From Nostoc calcicola FACHB-3891 (lineage in GTDB: Bacteria > Cyanobacteriota > Cyanobacteriia > Cyanobacteriales > Nostocaceae), in contig NZ_JACJRQ010000001.1 of the NCBI RefSeq assembly GCF_014697355.1, forward strand, positions 310,001-374,000: DNA of 64,000 nt, in the 5' to 3' direction. The position numbers and the translations under genes are program-made. Below the pieces are notes generated by a model. It had not been told where the DNA came from. It ran no database searches and saw only the letters and a program-made list of their open reading frames with translations. Shown one piece after another: positions 53,355-62,418 of the stretch (the first letter of the stretch is position 1; every line of letters begins with the position of its first letter).

Positions 53355-54701
53355 TTAATTACTTCTCCCGGTCGTGGATAGTCCTTCCACTATAAGAGAT
53401 GGAGTATAACAGGAACCATTCCAATCGGCATCGTTGCCGAGTGTAACTAATTGCTTGAGGGCTGCGTAGACATTACCTGCAACCATAGTATCCTTAACGC
53501 GTCCAATTACCTGACCATTTTGGACGCGGTAGCCTAAATCAACGTTGATCGAAAAATCTCCAGAAATACTGCCGCCATTACCCAGCATTTGATCGACAAT
53601 TAAGCCATCATCCAGTTGTTCAATCAACTCTTGTAGAGATAACGCTCCTGGCTGGATGAGAAAATTAAATAAACCAGGGGTGGGATAACTGCCTAAACTA
53701 GGGCGAAAACCATTTCCAGTGGTGTGAGTAGCCAGTTGTGCGCCGGTGGTGCGATCGCCATAGAAATGCTCTAAGGTTCCGTTTTGGACAAATACTAAAA
53801 ATTGGGTAGGAGTGCCTTCATCATCAAAAGGGCAACTGTAAGGGCCGGCTTCGGGATCTTGGTAGAGAGTGAGGCTAGGTGCCATGATTGGGCTACCCAG
53901 ACGTTCTGCCCACGGCGAAGCAGCTTCTAAAACTCGCTTGCCATTCAAAGCTGCTTGTACAGTACCCCATAGCATATCGGCGGCTTTAGAAGTAAACAAA
54001 ACTGGGACGCGGCCATTGGGAGATGAAACATTTTCTCTTGCCCAAATTAACCGCTGTAAAATTTGGTTAGCTAATTTGTCTGGGTGGAGTTCGCCCCGCT
54101 TGGTTTGACCATCGGAAACACTCAAAAAATCATCACCGCGCACCAATTCTGCCGATATGTAGCAGCTGAGGGTAGTATCAGTGTAGTGACAATCTAAACC
54201 TTTAGTGTTCACTAGCCTAGTGGTTTCCACATCACATTCCCAGTCGCCGTTGCAGACAACATCAGGATAAGCATCGCGGATAAGTGCGATCGCTTCCTTG
54301 CCCCAGTCTACCAAAACCTCTATCGACACACTTGTTCCTAAATCTGGGTAAGATGGCTGAAAATTAGAGCCTAATTCCACTAGTTCCGGTTGATTAAGTT
54401 GACTCAAAGCCAAAGCTTTTTCCACCATCACCTGGGCTGGGACAGAACCATAAGCCACCGTCAGTCCTGGACGCCCATTTCGCCAAAGCCGCAGCGCTGT
54501 ACCTTCAGATTGGCTGGTTTCTAGCTGCTTGAGTCGGTTTGCCTCAAAAAAAACTGGACGAGAAAGCGAGTGCGACTGATACACCTCAGCTGCTTCTGCT
54601 CCAGATTTGATCGCTAGTTCCAGCAGTTCTTCTGCTAGTGTATCTTTTGACAAATTTTCAGAACCCATGACCGTTAGTGAATTGTGGATTTTGAACCCCA
54701 T
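53355..54701 (-). CDS. pmbA: TldD/PmbA-family protein (PmbA/TldE-like)
   Basis: A 448-residue member of the TldD/PmbA family, whose heterodimer is a metalloprotease degrading unfolded peptides and processing natural-product precursors. The core has GAEAAEVYQSHS near the N-terminus, PVLFTSKAADML mid-protein, and SISGDFSINVDLGYRVQNGQ then DTMVAGNVYAAL near the end. The TldD HExxxH zinc motif is absent, which fits the PmbA/TldE partner. The partner TldD is not in the window. Two ATG candidates (54701, 54668); the second starts MGSENLSKD. Neither has a clear ribosome-binding site. Confidence 0.85.
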   Translation of the reverse strand: MGFKIHNSLTVMGSENLSKDTLAEELLELAIKSGAEAAEVYQSHSLSRPVFFEANRLKQLETSQSEGTALRLWRNGRPGLTVAYGSVPAQVMVEKALALSQLNQPELVELGSNFQPSYPDLGTSVSIEVLVDWGKEAIALIRDAYPDVVCNGDWECDVETTRLVNTKGLDCHYTDTTLSCYISAELVRGDDFLSVSDGQTKRGELHPDKLANQILQRLIWARENVSSPNGRVPVLFTSKAADMLWGTVQAALNGKRVLEAASPWAERLGSPIMAPSLTLYQDPEAGPYSCPFDDEGTPTQFLVFVQNGTLEHFYGDRTTGAQLATHTTGNGFRPSLGSYPTPGLFNFLIQPGALSLQELIEQLDDGLIVDQMLGNGGSISGDFSINVDLGYRVQNGQVIGRVKDTMVAGNVYAALKQLVTLGNDADWNGSCYTPSLIVEGLSTTGRSN

Positions 54702-55176
54702 ATCAACGCCAACAGACGCAGATAATTATCCAAAAAACCATCAGCGCATCTTTGCAGCTGCAATTTTCAACAACAGATCAACACTGATGGACGCAGATAA
54801 TTATCCCAAATCATTGTCATGTCTCAACGTTTCTCAGGCGATCGCAATTTTCGGTCATTAGTCATTAGGAAGGGGGAAAGGGGAAGGGGTAAGGGGGAAA
54901 GGTTAAATTTATCCCTTTACCGACCTTCGGTCGAGGGAATAGGGAACAGGCAACAGGCAACAGTAAAGATTTTTGGTGAGACGCGGAAATTGTTGCCTGT
55001 TTCCTCGACCAACAATCAAAGGTCAAAAGCCCTGCCTCCAAGTTGAGATTGCGTGGGGCGGGGTTTAAATCCCCGTTCCACACCAACACTTATGCCTGTT
55101 GCCTGTTGCCTTTAACCTTTACCCTTTACCCTTTAACCTTTTCCCCTACCTCCCCATCCCCCTCATCTCCCCATTT
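54702..55176. other. 475-bp repeat-rich intergenic region
   Basis: No gene is supported. Two 19-bp copies of GACGCAGATAATTATCC-type sequence occur at about 54715-54740 and 54790-54810. A G-rich/C-rich tract lies at 54869-54930. A hairpin (GGCGGGGTTTAAATCCCCG) lies at about 55056-55074. A C-rich tract similar to the hairpin repeats runs to 55150. The tract continues toward the Tab2-like gene end. Confidence 0.55.
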
Positions 55177-56037
55177 TCAAAGATTAACCTCTTGCAACAG
55201 CCAAAAACCAGCAAATGATTCCGCTTTCGGATCGGACTGTACACCTAGAAAATGCACTCCATTAGCTTTTTGCTTAGCTTCTTCAAAACCTTTGGCCTCT
55301 GCTAAAGTTTGAGATTTTTTGATATTTGCCACAATCCAGCTTTCAGTAACACCAGTTTCTAAAAGCAATTTCGCCTCTTCGCTAGTATCAACTTTCAAAA
55401 AAGCCAACTCCAAACCAGACATCCAGCCCGCCAAAGGCAACGCTCTAGGTGAGAAAATCAAAACACCAGGAATACGGGTTTCGGGTGATACTCGCGCCAA
55501 CTCTAGCGGGAAAGCTTCACCAAAGCCAATTTCCCACTCTGACATCTCTGCTAAATCCTCGGCTGCTAAGCTCACAAATACCCACTGCTGCCCTTCCAAA
55601 GCATCTGGTAAACGTTGCGGCAAAGGTTTCTCCAACCTGACTGATGGATTAGTTCCCCCTTGATATCCCGATTCTTGAGGATACACTTCCTGCATCCGCT
55701 GTTCTAACCATTGGTTGAGAATCAAAGTGCGGCGGCTAGGTTGGGCGGGAATCCCCAAGTCTTGGCAAGCTTTCGTAATCATATTGTTCATTTGGCGGCG
55801 GAAAAAGCGAATTTTAATTGGCGCTTTTCCAGCTTTGTCAATAGCCTCTTGCAATGCTGTCCGCAACCAGCCCGAATTTACCTGGGTACTGGGGCAATAT
55901 TGAGCATAGCGAAACAAAGAATCTGCTTTTGTATTGGTATCCAAGGGACTTTCACAGACTAAGACTTCCCAAACTTTTTTTTGATTGGCGTCCAAAATCG
56001 GACGAGAGTAAAAATCGACTTCCCAAATACTGCCCAT
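55177..56037 (-). CDS. Tab2/Atab2-family RNA-binding protein (DUF1092)
   Basis: A 286-residue protein of the Tab2/Atab2 (DUF1092) family of cyanobacteria and chloroplasts. It starts MGSIWEVDFYSRPILDANQK, characteristic of this family. KVWEVLVCESP and the basic stretch KIRFFRRQMNNMITKACQ follow. The C-terminal half (WVFVSLAAEDLAEMSEWEIG, ARALPLAGWMSG-like) has the conserved domain. In algae Tab2 binds psaB mRNA and is needed for photosystem I translation; a related role in cyanobacteria is inferred. Length is normal. Confidence 0.9.
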   Translation of the reverse strand: MGSIWEVDFYSRPILDANQKKVWEVLVCESPLDTNTKADSLFRYAQYCPSTQVNSGWLRTALQEAIDKAGKAPIKIRFFRRQMNNMITKACQDLGIPAQPSRRTLILNQWLEQRMQEVYPQESGYQGGTNPSVRLEKPLPQRLPDALEGQQWVFVSLAAEDLAEMSEWEIGFGEAFPLELARVSPETRIPGVLIFSPRALPLAGWMSGLELAFLKVDTSEEAKLLLETGVTESWIVANIKKSQTLAEAKGFEEAKQKANGVHFLGVQSDPKAESFAGFWLLQEVNL

Positions 56038-56267
56038 GTTTTACGGTAAAAATTTGGCTGTTATATTTTCCTGATATCTCGATCATACGAGTGTTCGGGC
56101 AGCATGGGGAATAAGGGAGTGGGGATTGGGGAGATGAGGGGGATGAGGGGGATAAGGGAGATGAGAATCAAACTTTTGAACCTCTGAGCTTCGTCGTTGA
56201 ACCTTTGAGCTTCGTCCCTGAACCTTTGAATTACGATAATGGTAAAAGACCCCACGGAGGTAAATGA

Positions 56268-56600
56268 ATGCAACTAGAAGATTATTTTGAGTTTTTAGAC
56301 CCAGATGACATCCGTATCAAAGGCCATCGCATTGGTATTGATAACGTGATTCAATATTACCTGCAAGGATATTCACCAGAGCAAATTCTAGAGGAATTAC
56401 CTTCCCTGAATTTAGAGAAAATTTACGCAACGCTTACTTACTACCTACATAATCGTCTTGAAATAGATGCTTATATGTTGCGGTTAGCAAAGTGGCGAGA
56501 ACAGCGCTATCAAGAATCATCAGCTAATCCTTCACCTTTAATGCAACGTTTAAGAGCATTAAAAGCGCAACGTGACCAAGAGTTACTAAACCGTTTGTGA
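56268..56600 (+). CDS. DUF433 antitoxin
   Basis: A 110-residue protein with a DUF433 helix-turn-helix domain: RIKGHRIGIDNVIQYYLQGYSP then EQILEELPSLNLEKIYATLTYYL, the pattern of antitoxins in DUF433-DUF5615 modules. GGAGG eight bases upstream of the ATG (56268) is a strong ribosome-binding site. It overlaps the toxin start by four bases (translational coupling). It should bind its operator and neutralise the toxin. With the toxin truncated, its function is in doubt. Confidence 0.88.
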   Translation: MQLEDYFEFLDPDDIRIKGHRIGIDNVIQYYLQGYSPEQILEELPSLNLEKIYATLTYYLHNRLEIDAYMLRLAKWREQRYQESSANPSPLMQRLRALKAQRDQELLNRL

Positions 56601-56791
56601 AAGTACGTTTTCTGCTGGATGAAAATTTGTCACCTAAGCTGAAGACAGCTGTTTTGCGCTTCAATCCAGCAATAGATATTTTGCGTGTAGGTGATGCCGA
56701 AGCACCGCCATTAGGTACGCTTGACCCAGAGATCCTGCGCTACCTGGAATTATCCCAACGAATATTGGTTACAGACAACCGCAGTCTCTAG
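56597..56791 (+). pseudogene. truncated DUF5615 PIN-like toxin
   Basis: A 64-residue frame with a GTG start. It begins VRFLLDENLSPKLK, where the family has its first acidic residues (DEN). It ends LRYLELSQRILVTDNRSL, then stops at 56789-56791. Full-length DUF5615 proteins are typically near 110 residues and continue after TDNR with a second half carrying further conserved residues. The stop coincides with the first bases of a 35-bp repeat (56790-56824) also found at 1839-1873. The nuclease half is missing, so the toxin is probably inactive. Confidence 0.8.
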
Positions 56792-56824
56792 TTTCGCACC
56801 GGGAACTAGTCTAAACTCCAGTTA
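56790..56824. repeat. 35-bp dispersed repeat, copy 2
   Basis: Exact copy of 1839-1873, starting AGTTTCGCACCGGGAACTAG. Here it truncates the DUF5615 gene. The complement encodes ...NWSLD followed by a stop, like the end of the small frame at 1855-2019. Confidence 0.85.
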
Positions 56825-56903
56825 TCCGCAATGCTTAACTGGATAGCTGTTCAGATGCCGTGATGAGTATCGAAGAGATCGATGTCATGATCCTAACTAT
56901 TTA

Positions 56904-57896
56904 TTAACGCCTCAATTGGTACTCTTGAATAGTCTGTTGTCTAAAAAGTGAATAAAGTGTCAACCCACCAATTATGGTTCCTAAAGGAAATCCAAATAAT
57001 AACCATAAACTTACTAAGACTGAAAAGATCCAAAGCTTGCGACGTAAAATCAATATGCCAGATGCTGCAATCATACAAGCCAGAAAAAATACTAAAAAAT
57101 GTAGAAACAAAAAAGAAATATCATTACTACTTTTCACTCCGTATATCACATCTAATTGTTCTAATTTTATTCTTGAAATATTCAGAGACAATGTATTGTC
57201 ATAAGCCTTAAAAACACCGTATGCAATATTAGTAAATGCGACTAAAGTAACTATATCAATATTTCCTTGAATAGGATTAGATCTATTTTTCGCCAATGCA
57301 ATTCTTAAATAATTTTTCGCTGCATTAATGTTTTTTTTTATTATCGGTACAAGATATTCTGGAAGATTTTCTAATTGAATTGCATTACGCCCAAAATTAT
57401 ACGCAGTCTCAACGGATCGCCCTGCGCCTAGAGCATCGTAAAAACCTACGGAGAATTTAACTGCTGCCTTATCTCCAATTAACTCACTCATACCAATGAC
57501 GTAACCGATGTGTTGGACAATAGCATTAGCTTGCTTCTCTGAATAGCAAGCATTGAGCACAACACATTCGACATGCTCCTTACACAACTCAAATAAATCT
57601 GCCAATGCTTCTGTACTTACTACCTTTTCACGACCAGTCTCTTTATCTTCTAGAACAAGCCCTTCTGTCCCGGAACCATGACCGCAGAAGTGAACAATAT
57701 GTGGTTCAAAGTCTAGCAAAGCACGGCGTAGTTCATCCGTGCCTACAGCCCATTTTTGTTCGAGTTTGAAATAGTCTCGATGCTTTGAGCGTCGTAATCC
57801 CTCATCAATCTCACGTACTTCTAAATCCAAACGCAGCCTTTTTTGGTTAATAGGGTTTGCAGCTAAAACAAGAATCGTCCTGACTGTATTGCTCAT
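56904..57896 (-). CDS. membrane-anchored CHAT (caspase-like) protease
   Basis: A 330-residue protein. Residues 1-175 form a CHAT domain (caspase HetF-associated with TPRs): it begins VRTILVLAANP and has H73 in CGHGSG and C117 in LNACYS, the His-Cys dyad. The tail has about three membrane segments (about 205-225, 255-285, 290-320: FLFLHFLVFFLACMIAASGI, LWIFSVLVSLWLLFGFPLG) and ends with a charged cytoplasmic tail. CHAT proteases in bacteria are effectors in anti-phage or cell-death systems, often with a sensor gene. No sensor is adjacent; a damaged toxin-antitoxin pair lies downstream. The start at 57896 is the second ATG, chosen because family-like sequence begins there. Confidence 0.78.
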   Translation of the reverse strand: MSNTVRTILVLAANPINQKRLRLDLEVREIDEGLRRSKHRDYFKLEQKWAVGTDELRRALLDFEPHIVHFCGHGSGTEGLVLEDKETGREKVVSTEALADLFELCKEHVECVVLNACYSEKQANAIVQHIGYVIGMSELIGDKAAVKFSVGFYDALGAGRSVETAYNFGRNAIQLENLPEYLVPIIKKNINAAKNYLRIALAKNRSNPIQGNIDIVTLVAFTNIAYGVFKAYDNTLSLNISRIKLEQLDVIYGVKSSNDISFLFLHFLVFFLACMIAASGILILRRKLWIFSVLVSLWLLFGFPLGTIIGGLTLYSLFRQQTIQEYQLRR

Positions 57897-57960
57897 GAAA
57901 ATATAAAACAAATATTTTGATGTAGGAAGGTAGATAGGTAATAGTCTAAAGTTCTCTCAA

Positions 57961-58608
57961 TCATTTCTCACGATTAATCCAAACGGCTCTCAAGCCAGCT
58001 GCTTTGGCTCCGTAATAATCTTCCACAATACTATCGCCAACATGCCATGCTGCTTCGGGGGAACATTTATGTTTTTTTAAAGCAATGGCAAAAATTTCAG
58101 GATCTGGTTTAGCTGCACGTACCTGGGTAGAAATGGTAACAGAACTAAAAAACTCTCTCAATCCCAAACTTTGCAATACTGAGTAAATCCGAGAATCAAA
58201 ATTAGACAGCACCCCCAAAGTAACCCCCAACCGTCGCCAGTTAATTAAAGCTGGTACGACATCAGGATAGACAAACCACGGTTCACCAGTACCAAAGTGA
58301 ATATAAAGTTCGCTAAAAAAAGCCGAAAAATCAGAAAATTGCTTGAGAACACCTGCACTTTCAAAAGTGTTCAGGGCAATTATCCGCCACCAATCAAACT
58401 CACGCTGGGGAATATCTTGCAGTTCTGCATCTGGAAATATGGGTGGCGGTGCTGTTTTAAAGCTTTGGATGAAACTTGTATTTAATGTCTCGGCGGAAAC
58501 TGTAACGCCGAATTCCTGGGCTACCTGACTATAAACTTCACCCACACTGCCTTTAACATCGAAGAGTGTGCCCACAGCATCTAAAAAAATAACTTTCGGT
58601 TGTTCCAT
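57961..58608 (-). CDS. HAD-superfamily hydrolase (HAD-IA, HDHD3-like)
   Basis: A 215-residue HAD phosphatase with a helical cap after the first motif. It begins PKVIFLDAVGTLFD: motif I, with nucleophile Asp but Val in place of the second acidic Asp (DxVGT instead of DxDGT), a known trait of HDHD3-like members that may lower phosphatase activity. LGVLSNFD (motif II), RAAKPDPEIFAIALKK (motif III Lys) and HVGDSIVEDYYGAKAAG (motif IV Asp pair) follow. The start at 58608 is preferred; the upstream in-frame ATG lies in a low-complexity tract (GGCATTGGGCAT). Substrate unknown. Confidence 0.85.
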   Translation of the reverse strand: MEQPKVIFLDAVGTLFDVKGSVGEVYSQVAQEFGVTVSAETLNTSFIQSFKTAPPPIFPDAELQDIPQREFDWWRIIALNTFESAGVLKQFSDFSAFFSELYIHFGTGEPWFVYPDVVPALINWRRLGVTLGVLSNFDSRIYSVLQSLGLREFFSSVTISTQVRAAKPDPEIFAIALKKHKCSPEAAWHVGDSIVEDYYGAKAAGLRAVWINREK

Positions 58609-58753
58609 AATGGGGACTGGGGAATGGGGCATGGGGCATTGGGCATGAGGGCATGGGATGAGGGAGATGAGGGAGCAGGGGGAGAATAACTTTTACTCTA
58701 AATTCCTAACTCCTAACTCCTAACTCCTAACTCAGGACTCCCAATACCCAATC

Positions 58754-59947
58754 TTACTTAGAAAGTGTTTCTATAATAGGACGGACTAGCCAATTAAAAC
58801 CAACTTTGAGCTGATGGTCTAAAGTTGGCAATCTGTATAAATAAGCAAGACGACGACCGATATATGCTAAAGGCCCTTCTAGTTTGATTCCTAAACCAGC
58901 GAGGGTGGCGTTGTCTTTCCCCAATGCCATCATTTCCCCTAAGTGTTGATAGCGGAAGGGAAGTAGGGGACGATTGGTAAGAGAAGCCCAGATGTTCCAA
59001 GCGGCGTAATCGGCTTGTTGGAAAGCGGCTTGGGCGGTTGCAGGGACTTGTTGTCCTTCTGCATCATGAGAATCAGCTAAATCTCCCAAAGCAAAGATTT
59101 CTGGATGCTCAAAGACTTGTAGGTTGGATGTGGTGCTGATTTGACCGCGCTGATTTTGCTTGAGGGGAAGGGATTTCACCACTGGTGCAACTCGCGTTCC
59201 CACTGTCCAAATGACTAATTCGACGGGAATTGTGTCTACTTGATTTTTATATTCTAGGGAAATTGTATCTTGACCGATTGATTCAACTTTGGTTTCTAAA
59301 TCAAGAAACACGCCACGGGCTTCTATTGCTTTTTTGGCTGCTTCACGGTTAAATTCTGGGGAAGTTCGCAAGATTTGGTCGGCGATTTCAACGAGCCGAA
59401 AGCGTCCTCTTTCACCTAGTCGATCGGCTAGCTTACAAGCTAACTCTACACCACTATAGCCAGCCCCAACGATCGCCACTCGAATTTTATCAGCATCGGA
59501 TTCTTCCAAAAATCGCAGGCGTTCTTCTAAACGATAGGCGTCGGAGATTGTCCGGAATGGGTAGGCGTGGGCTGCTGCACCAGGTACTAAATCTAGCGGT
59601 GTCTCTCCTCCTAAGGCCAGCACCAATCGATCGTAAGGAATTTCTAATCCTTCATGTAAGTTTACCCGTTGCTGGTCGATGTCAATTCCAGATACCACTC
59701 CTTGATAAAAACGTACCCCTGTACCTTGTAAAAGTTCTTCAAATGGTGGGGCGATTTCCCAGGTTTGCAGTTCGCCAGTGAGTAATTCGTAAAGAAAGGG
59801 GGAAAATAGAAAGCGATCGCTTTGATCTACCAAAACAATTTCGGGTTTTTGCGTAGATTCCCAAGGTAACTGGCTTAAACCCAGGGCTGTGTAGAGACCA
59901 CCAAAGCCTCCACCAAGGATGCAGATTCTAGAAGTTTGTTGAGTCAT
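58754..59947 (-). CDS. ndbB: type II NAD(P)H dehydrogenase / demethylphylloquinone reductase-like (NdbB)
   Basis: A 397-residue FAD flavoenzyme. The FAD-binding GxGxxG is GGGFGGLYTA at the N-terminus; a second Rossmann site VAIVGAGYSGVELA binds NAD(P)H; HPEIFALGDLAD completes FAD binding. It resembles type II NADH dehydrogenases (NDH-2), which pass electrons to quinone without pumping protons. Length and the TWEIAPPFEELL segment are like NdbB (slr1743), the demethylphylloquinone reductase of vitamin K1 synthesis. That assignment is from memory of the family and is less certain than the NDH-2 call. No C-terminal amphipathic extension is obvious. Confidence 0.82.
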   Translation of the reverse strand: MTQQTSRICILGGGFGGLYTALGLSQLPWESTQKPEIVLVDQSDRFLFSPFLYELLTGELQTWEIAPPFEELLQGTGVRFYQGVVSGIDIDQQRVNLHEGLEIPYDRLVLALGGETPLDLVPGAAAHAYPFRTISDAYRLEERLRFLEESDADKIRVAIVGAGYSGVELACKLADRLGERGRFRLVEIADQILRTSPEFNREAAKKAIEARGVFLDLETKVESIGQDTISLEYKNQVDTIPVELVIWTVGTRVAPVVKSLPLKQNQRGQISTTSNLQVFEHPEIFALGDLADSHDAEGQQVPATAQAAFQQADYAAWNIWASLTNRPLLPFRYQHLGEMMALGKDNATLAGLGIKLEGPLAYIGRRLAYLYRLPTLDHQLKVGFNWLVRPIIETLSK

Positions 59948-60295
59948 CGATTCTATGGGACGGTCAATACTAGCAGGGCAACTAATTCAAGTGTAATGAT
60001 TTCTTTCGAGCTATGTTCATGCCTCTTGAGATACGGATGATTTTAGCCCCTCTATGTCGGCAACTGCTACCCACCCAGGTTGTTGAATTTCTGTGTTTGC
60101 AAGGGGCTATTAGGATAACAAGAAAGCTTGGTGAGAATGGGGAGTGTCTATTCCATACCGCTCAAATAGCGGCAATAATTAATGCTAGTGTAGCTTGCAT
60201 ATTGTTGCAGGTAGAAAAAGATTTGCATTCCATTACACCTGCGGGCAGATGCTGACCATTCAAAGTAGTGCTATTGCTAACAAGACAAAAATGTT
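59948..60295. other. intergenic; small doubtful frame
   Basis: A frame of 80 codons (60013-60255) exists but has no recognisable domain, so I treat it as unsupported. The region should hold the promoter of the regulator at 60296. Nothing else seen. Confidence 0.4.
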
Positions 60296-60973
60296 ATGAA
60301 AATTCTTTTAGTTGAAGATGAATATCGTATTGCCAAAGCACTTGCAGAAGTACTGATCGATCAAAATTATGTTGTTGATATTGCCAGCGACGGTCAAGCA
60401 GGATGGGAGTTTGCTAAAGCCTTTCCTTATAACTTAATAGTGTTAGATTTAATGCTACCAAAGTTGGATGGTATCACTTTGTGTCGGCAACTACGGCGAG
60501 AGGGCTACTCGACACCTATTCTGTTGCTAACTGCAAAAGATACTAGCACAGACAAAGTAATCGGTTTAGATGCAGGAGCTGATGATTATGTTGTCAAACC
60601 CTTTGATTTGCAAGAACTAATGGCTCGCATTCGGGCTTTACTCAGGCGGGGAATTACTATTTTACCGCCTGTGTTTGAGTGGGAAAAATTGCGTCTAGAT
60701 CCCAGTAATTGCGAAGTAATATATAATGAACAATTAGTACATCTAACTCCCAAAGAATATCGAATTTTAGAATTATTTTTACGTCATAGCCATCAAGTGT
60801 TGAGTCGCGGCGAAATTCTCAAACATCTCTGGTCTTTTGAAGAACCACCAGGAGAAGAAACAATCAAAGTTCACATTCGGAGTTTAAGACAAAAATTAAA
60901 AATTGCTGGAGCTAGTGTAGATTTCATTGAAACTGTATACGGTTTAGGTTATCGACTCAAACAAACTTTTTAA
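60296..60973 (+). CDS. OmpR-family response regulator (RppA-like)
   Basis: A 225-residue regulator, standard length. Receiver: LVEDEYR, phospho-Asp in LIVLDLMLPKLDG, Thr in LLTAKDTS, Lys in DYVVKPFD. Winged helix: LTPKEYRILELFLRHSHQVLSR and IETVYGLGYRLKQ at the end. The kinase at 61125 follows after about 150 bp with a dispersed repeat between. It is similar in layout to the 22112/22888 pair. Confidence 0.93.
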   Translation: MKILLVEDEYRIAKALAEVLIDQNYVVDIASDGQAGWEFAKAFPYNLIVLDLMLPKLDGITLCRQLRREGYSTPILLLTAKDTSTDKVIGLDAGADDYVVKPFDLQELMARIRALLRRGITILPPVFEWEKLRLDPSNCEVIYNEQLVHLTPKEYRILELFLRHSHQVLSRGEILKHLWSFEEPPGEETIKVHIRSLRQKLKIAGASVDFIETVYGLGYRLKQTF

Positions 60974-61124
60974 AAAATTCTGTGGGTTTAAGTCACCCGC
61001 TTCTATCAAGCGCCAAGTTTTGCAGTGTGGTTAAAATCTTCATTACAAAACTTAATTACTAATTACGTTAGCGCAGCGTTAGCGACGCAGGAGCGTCATT
61101 ACGAATTACGAATTATTTAAATTC

Positions 61125-62417
61125 ATGTTTCAGGCTTTAGGCAGGCGGCTTTTATTTTCATATTTAGGTGTAATGGTAACAATTTGGGGAACTTCTACCA
61201 CAGTTGTTTATCATTTTTTATCTTATAATCTTTATGAAAAATTAGATAGTGAAATTATAAATTTAGCAAATGCAGCTTCTCACAATTTAATAGCGGCTAA
61301 AGTAGACAAGCAAGCAATTAATACTCAAATTCCGCGAGTTTTAGATAATGATGATGATGGCGATCTAGATATTCCTTGGCAAGATTTGCGTGAAAATCAT
61401 CAAGGAGTAGAATGGTTTGATGTTAATGGAATACTATTAGCAAAAGCCGGAAATTCTCTGCCGCAGAACTCATTTATTGCTAATTTTAACGTTATCCAAC
61501 ACAAAAAAAATCGCAGCATTACTATTCCTATTTATCTGCATGGTTTGAATGGTGGAGAAAAAAAGCTTCAAGGTTATGTGCGGGTGAGTGAATCTACAGA
61601 AGAATTACAAGAAGAACTAGACAGAATTTTATGGGGATTTGAGTTAGGAGGACTGATTGTCATAATTCTTAGCGGGTTGGGTGGTTGGTGGCTAACAAGA
61701 CAATCTTTGCAGCCAATTGAGCAAAGTTTCCAGCAGTTAAAGCAGTTTACTGCTGATGCTTCCCACGAGTTGCGTAGCCCTTTAACAATAGTTAAAACCT
61801 CAGTTGAGGTAATCATGAATTATCCAGAGAGAATTCATCCAGCTAATGTGAATAAGTTGGAAGCAATATCATCTGCAACTAATCAAATGACTCAATTAGT
61901 GGAAGATTTACTTTTATTGGCTCGAACTGATGCACTAACAAATACTCAAGTGATTGAATGGATAACTATTCCCTTAGATGAATTATTAGAGGATTTAGTA
62001 GAATTTTTAGAACCGCAAGCAGTATCTCAGGAAATTACTCTCAAGTCAGAAATATCGACCGAAGTTTTTATTAAAGGTGAAGCTATTCAACTCAAGCGAT
62101 TATTTTCTAATTTGTTGCAAAATGCCTTGCATTATACACCTAAAGGAGGAACTGTTATGGTTTCTCTTGTAAAACTTGAGCGACTGGTAGCAATAAATGT
62201 TCAAGATACTGGTATCGGAATTGCTCCAGAACACATTGGGCTAGTTTTTAATCGTTTTTGGAGGGCAGATCAAGCTAGAAGCCAGCGAGAGGGAGGCTTA
62301 GGTTTGGGATTAGCTATTGCCGATGCGATCGCCAGAACTCATGGCGGAGATATTACTGTCACCAGTGAAATCGGTGTTGGTAGTTGCTTTCAGGTACGTT
62401 TACCCTTAGCTTCTTAG
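61125..62417 (+). CDS. membrane sensor histidine kinase (RppB-like)
   Basis: A 430-residue kinase, partner of the regulator at 60296. TM1 is about 10-30 (LLFSYLGVMVTIWGTSTTVVY), the sensor domain 31-180 and TM2 about 182-203 (GGLIVIILSGLGGWWLT). HisKA has [16 protein letters not shown] with phospho-His. HATPase_c has LLQNALHYT, DTGIGIAPEHIGLVFNRFWRAD and GLGLGLAI. All boxes intact. The stop is one base from the convergent PepSY-like gene's stop, so the pair end back to back. Confidence 0.92.
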   Translation: MFQALGRRLLFSYLGVMVTIWGTSTTVVYHFLSYNLYEKLDSEIINLANAASHNLIAAKVDKQAINTQIPRVLDNDDDGDLDIPWQDLRENHQGVEWFDVNGILLAKAGNSLPQNSFIANFNVIQHKKNRSITIPIYLHGLNGGEKKLQGYVRVSESTEELQEELDRILWGFELGGLIVIILSGLGGWWLTRQSLQPIEQSFQQLKQFTADASHELRSPLTIVKTSVEVIMNYPERIHPANVNKLEAISSATNQMTQLVEDLLLLARTDALTNTQVIEWITIPLDELLEDLVEFLEPQAVSQEITLKSEISTEVFIKGEAIQLKRLFSNLLQNALHYTPKGGTVMVSLVKLERLVAINVQDTGIGIAPEHIGLVFNRFWRADQARSQREGGLGLGLAIADAIARTHGGDITVTSEIGVGSCFQVRLPLAS

Positions 62418-62418
62418 T

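Noticed and set aside
60013-60255. 80-residue frame upstream of the response regulator
   Set aside because: No ribosome-binding site, no domain and unremarkable composition. Could be real, but I cannot support it.
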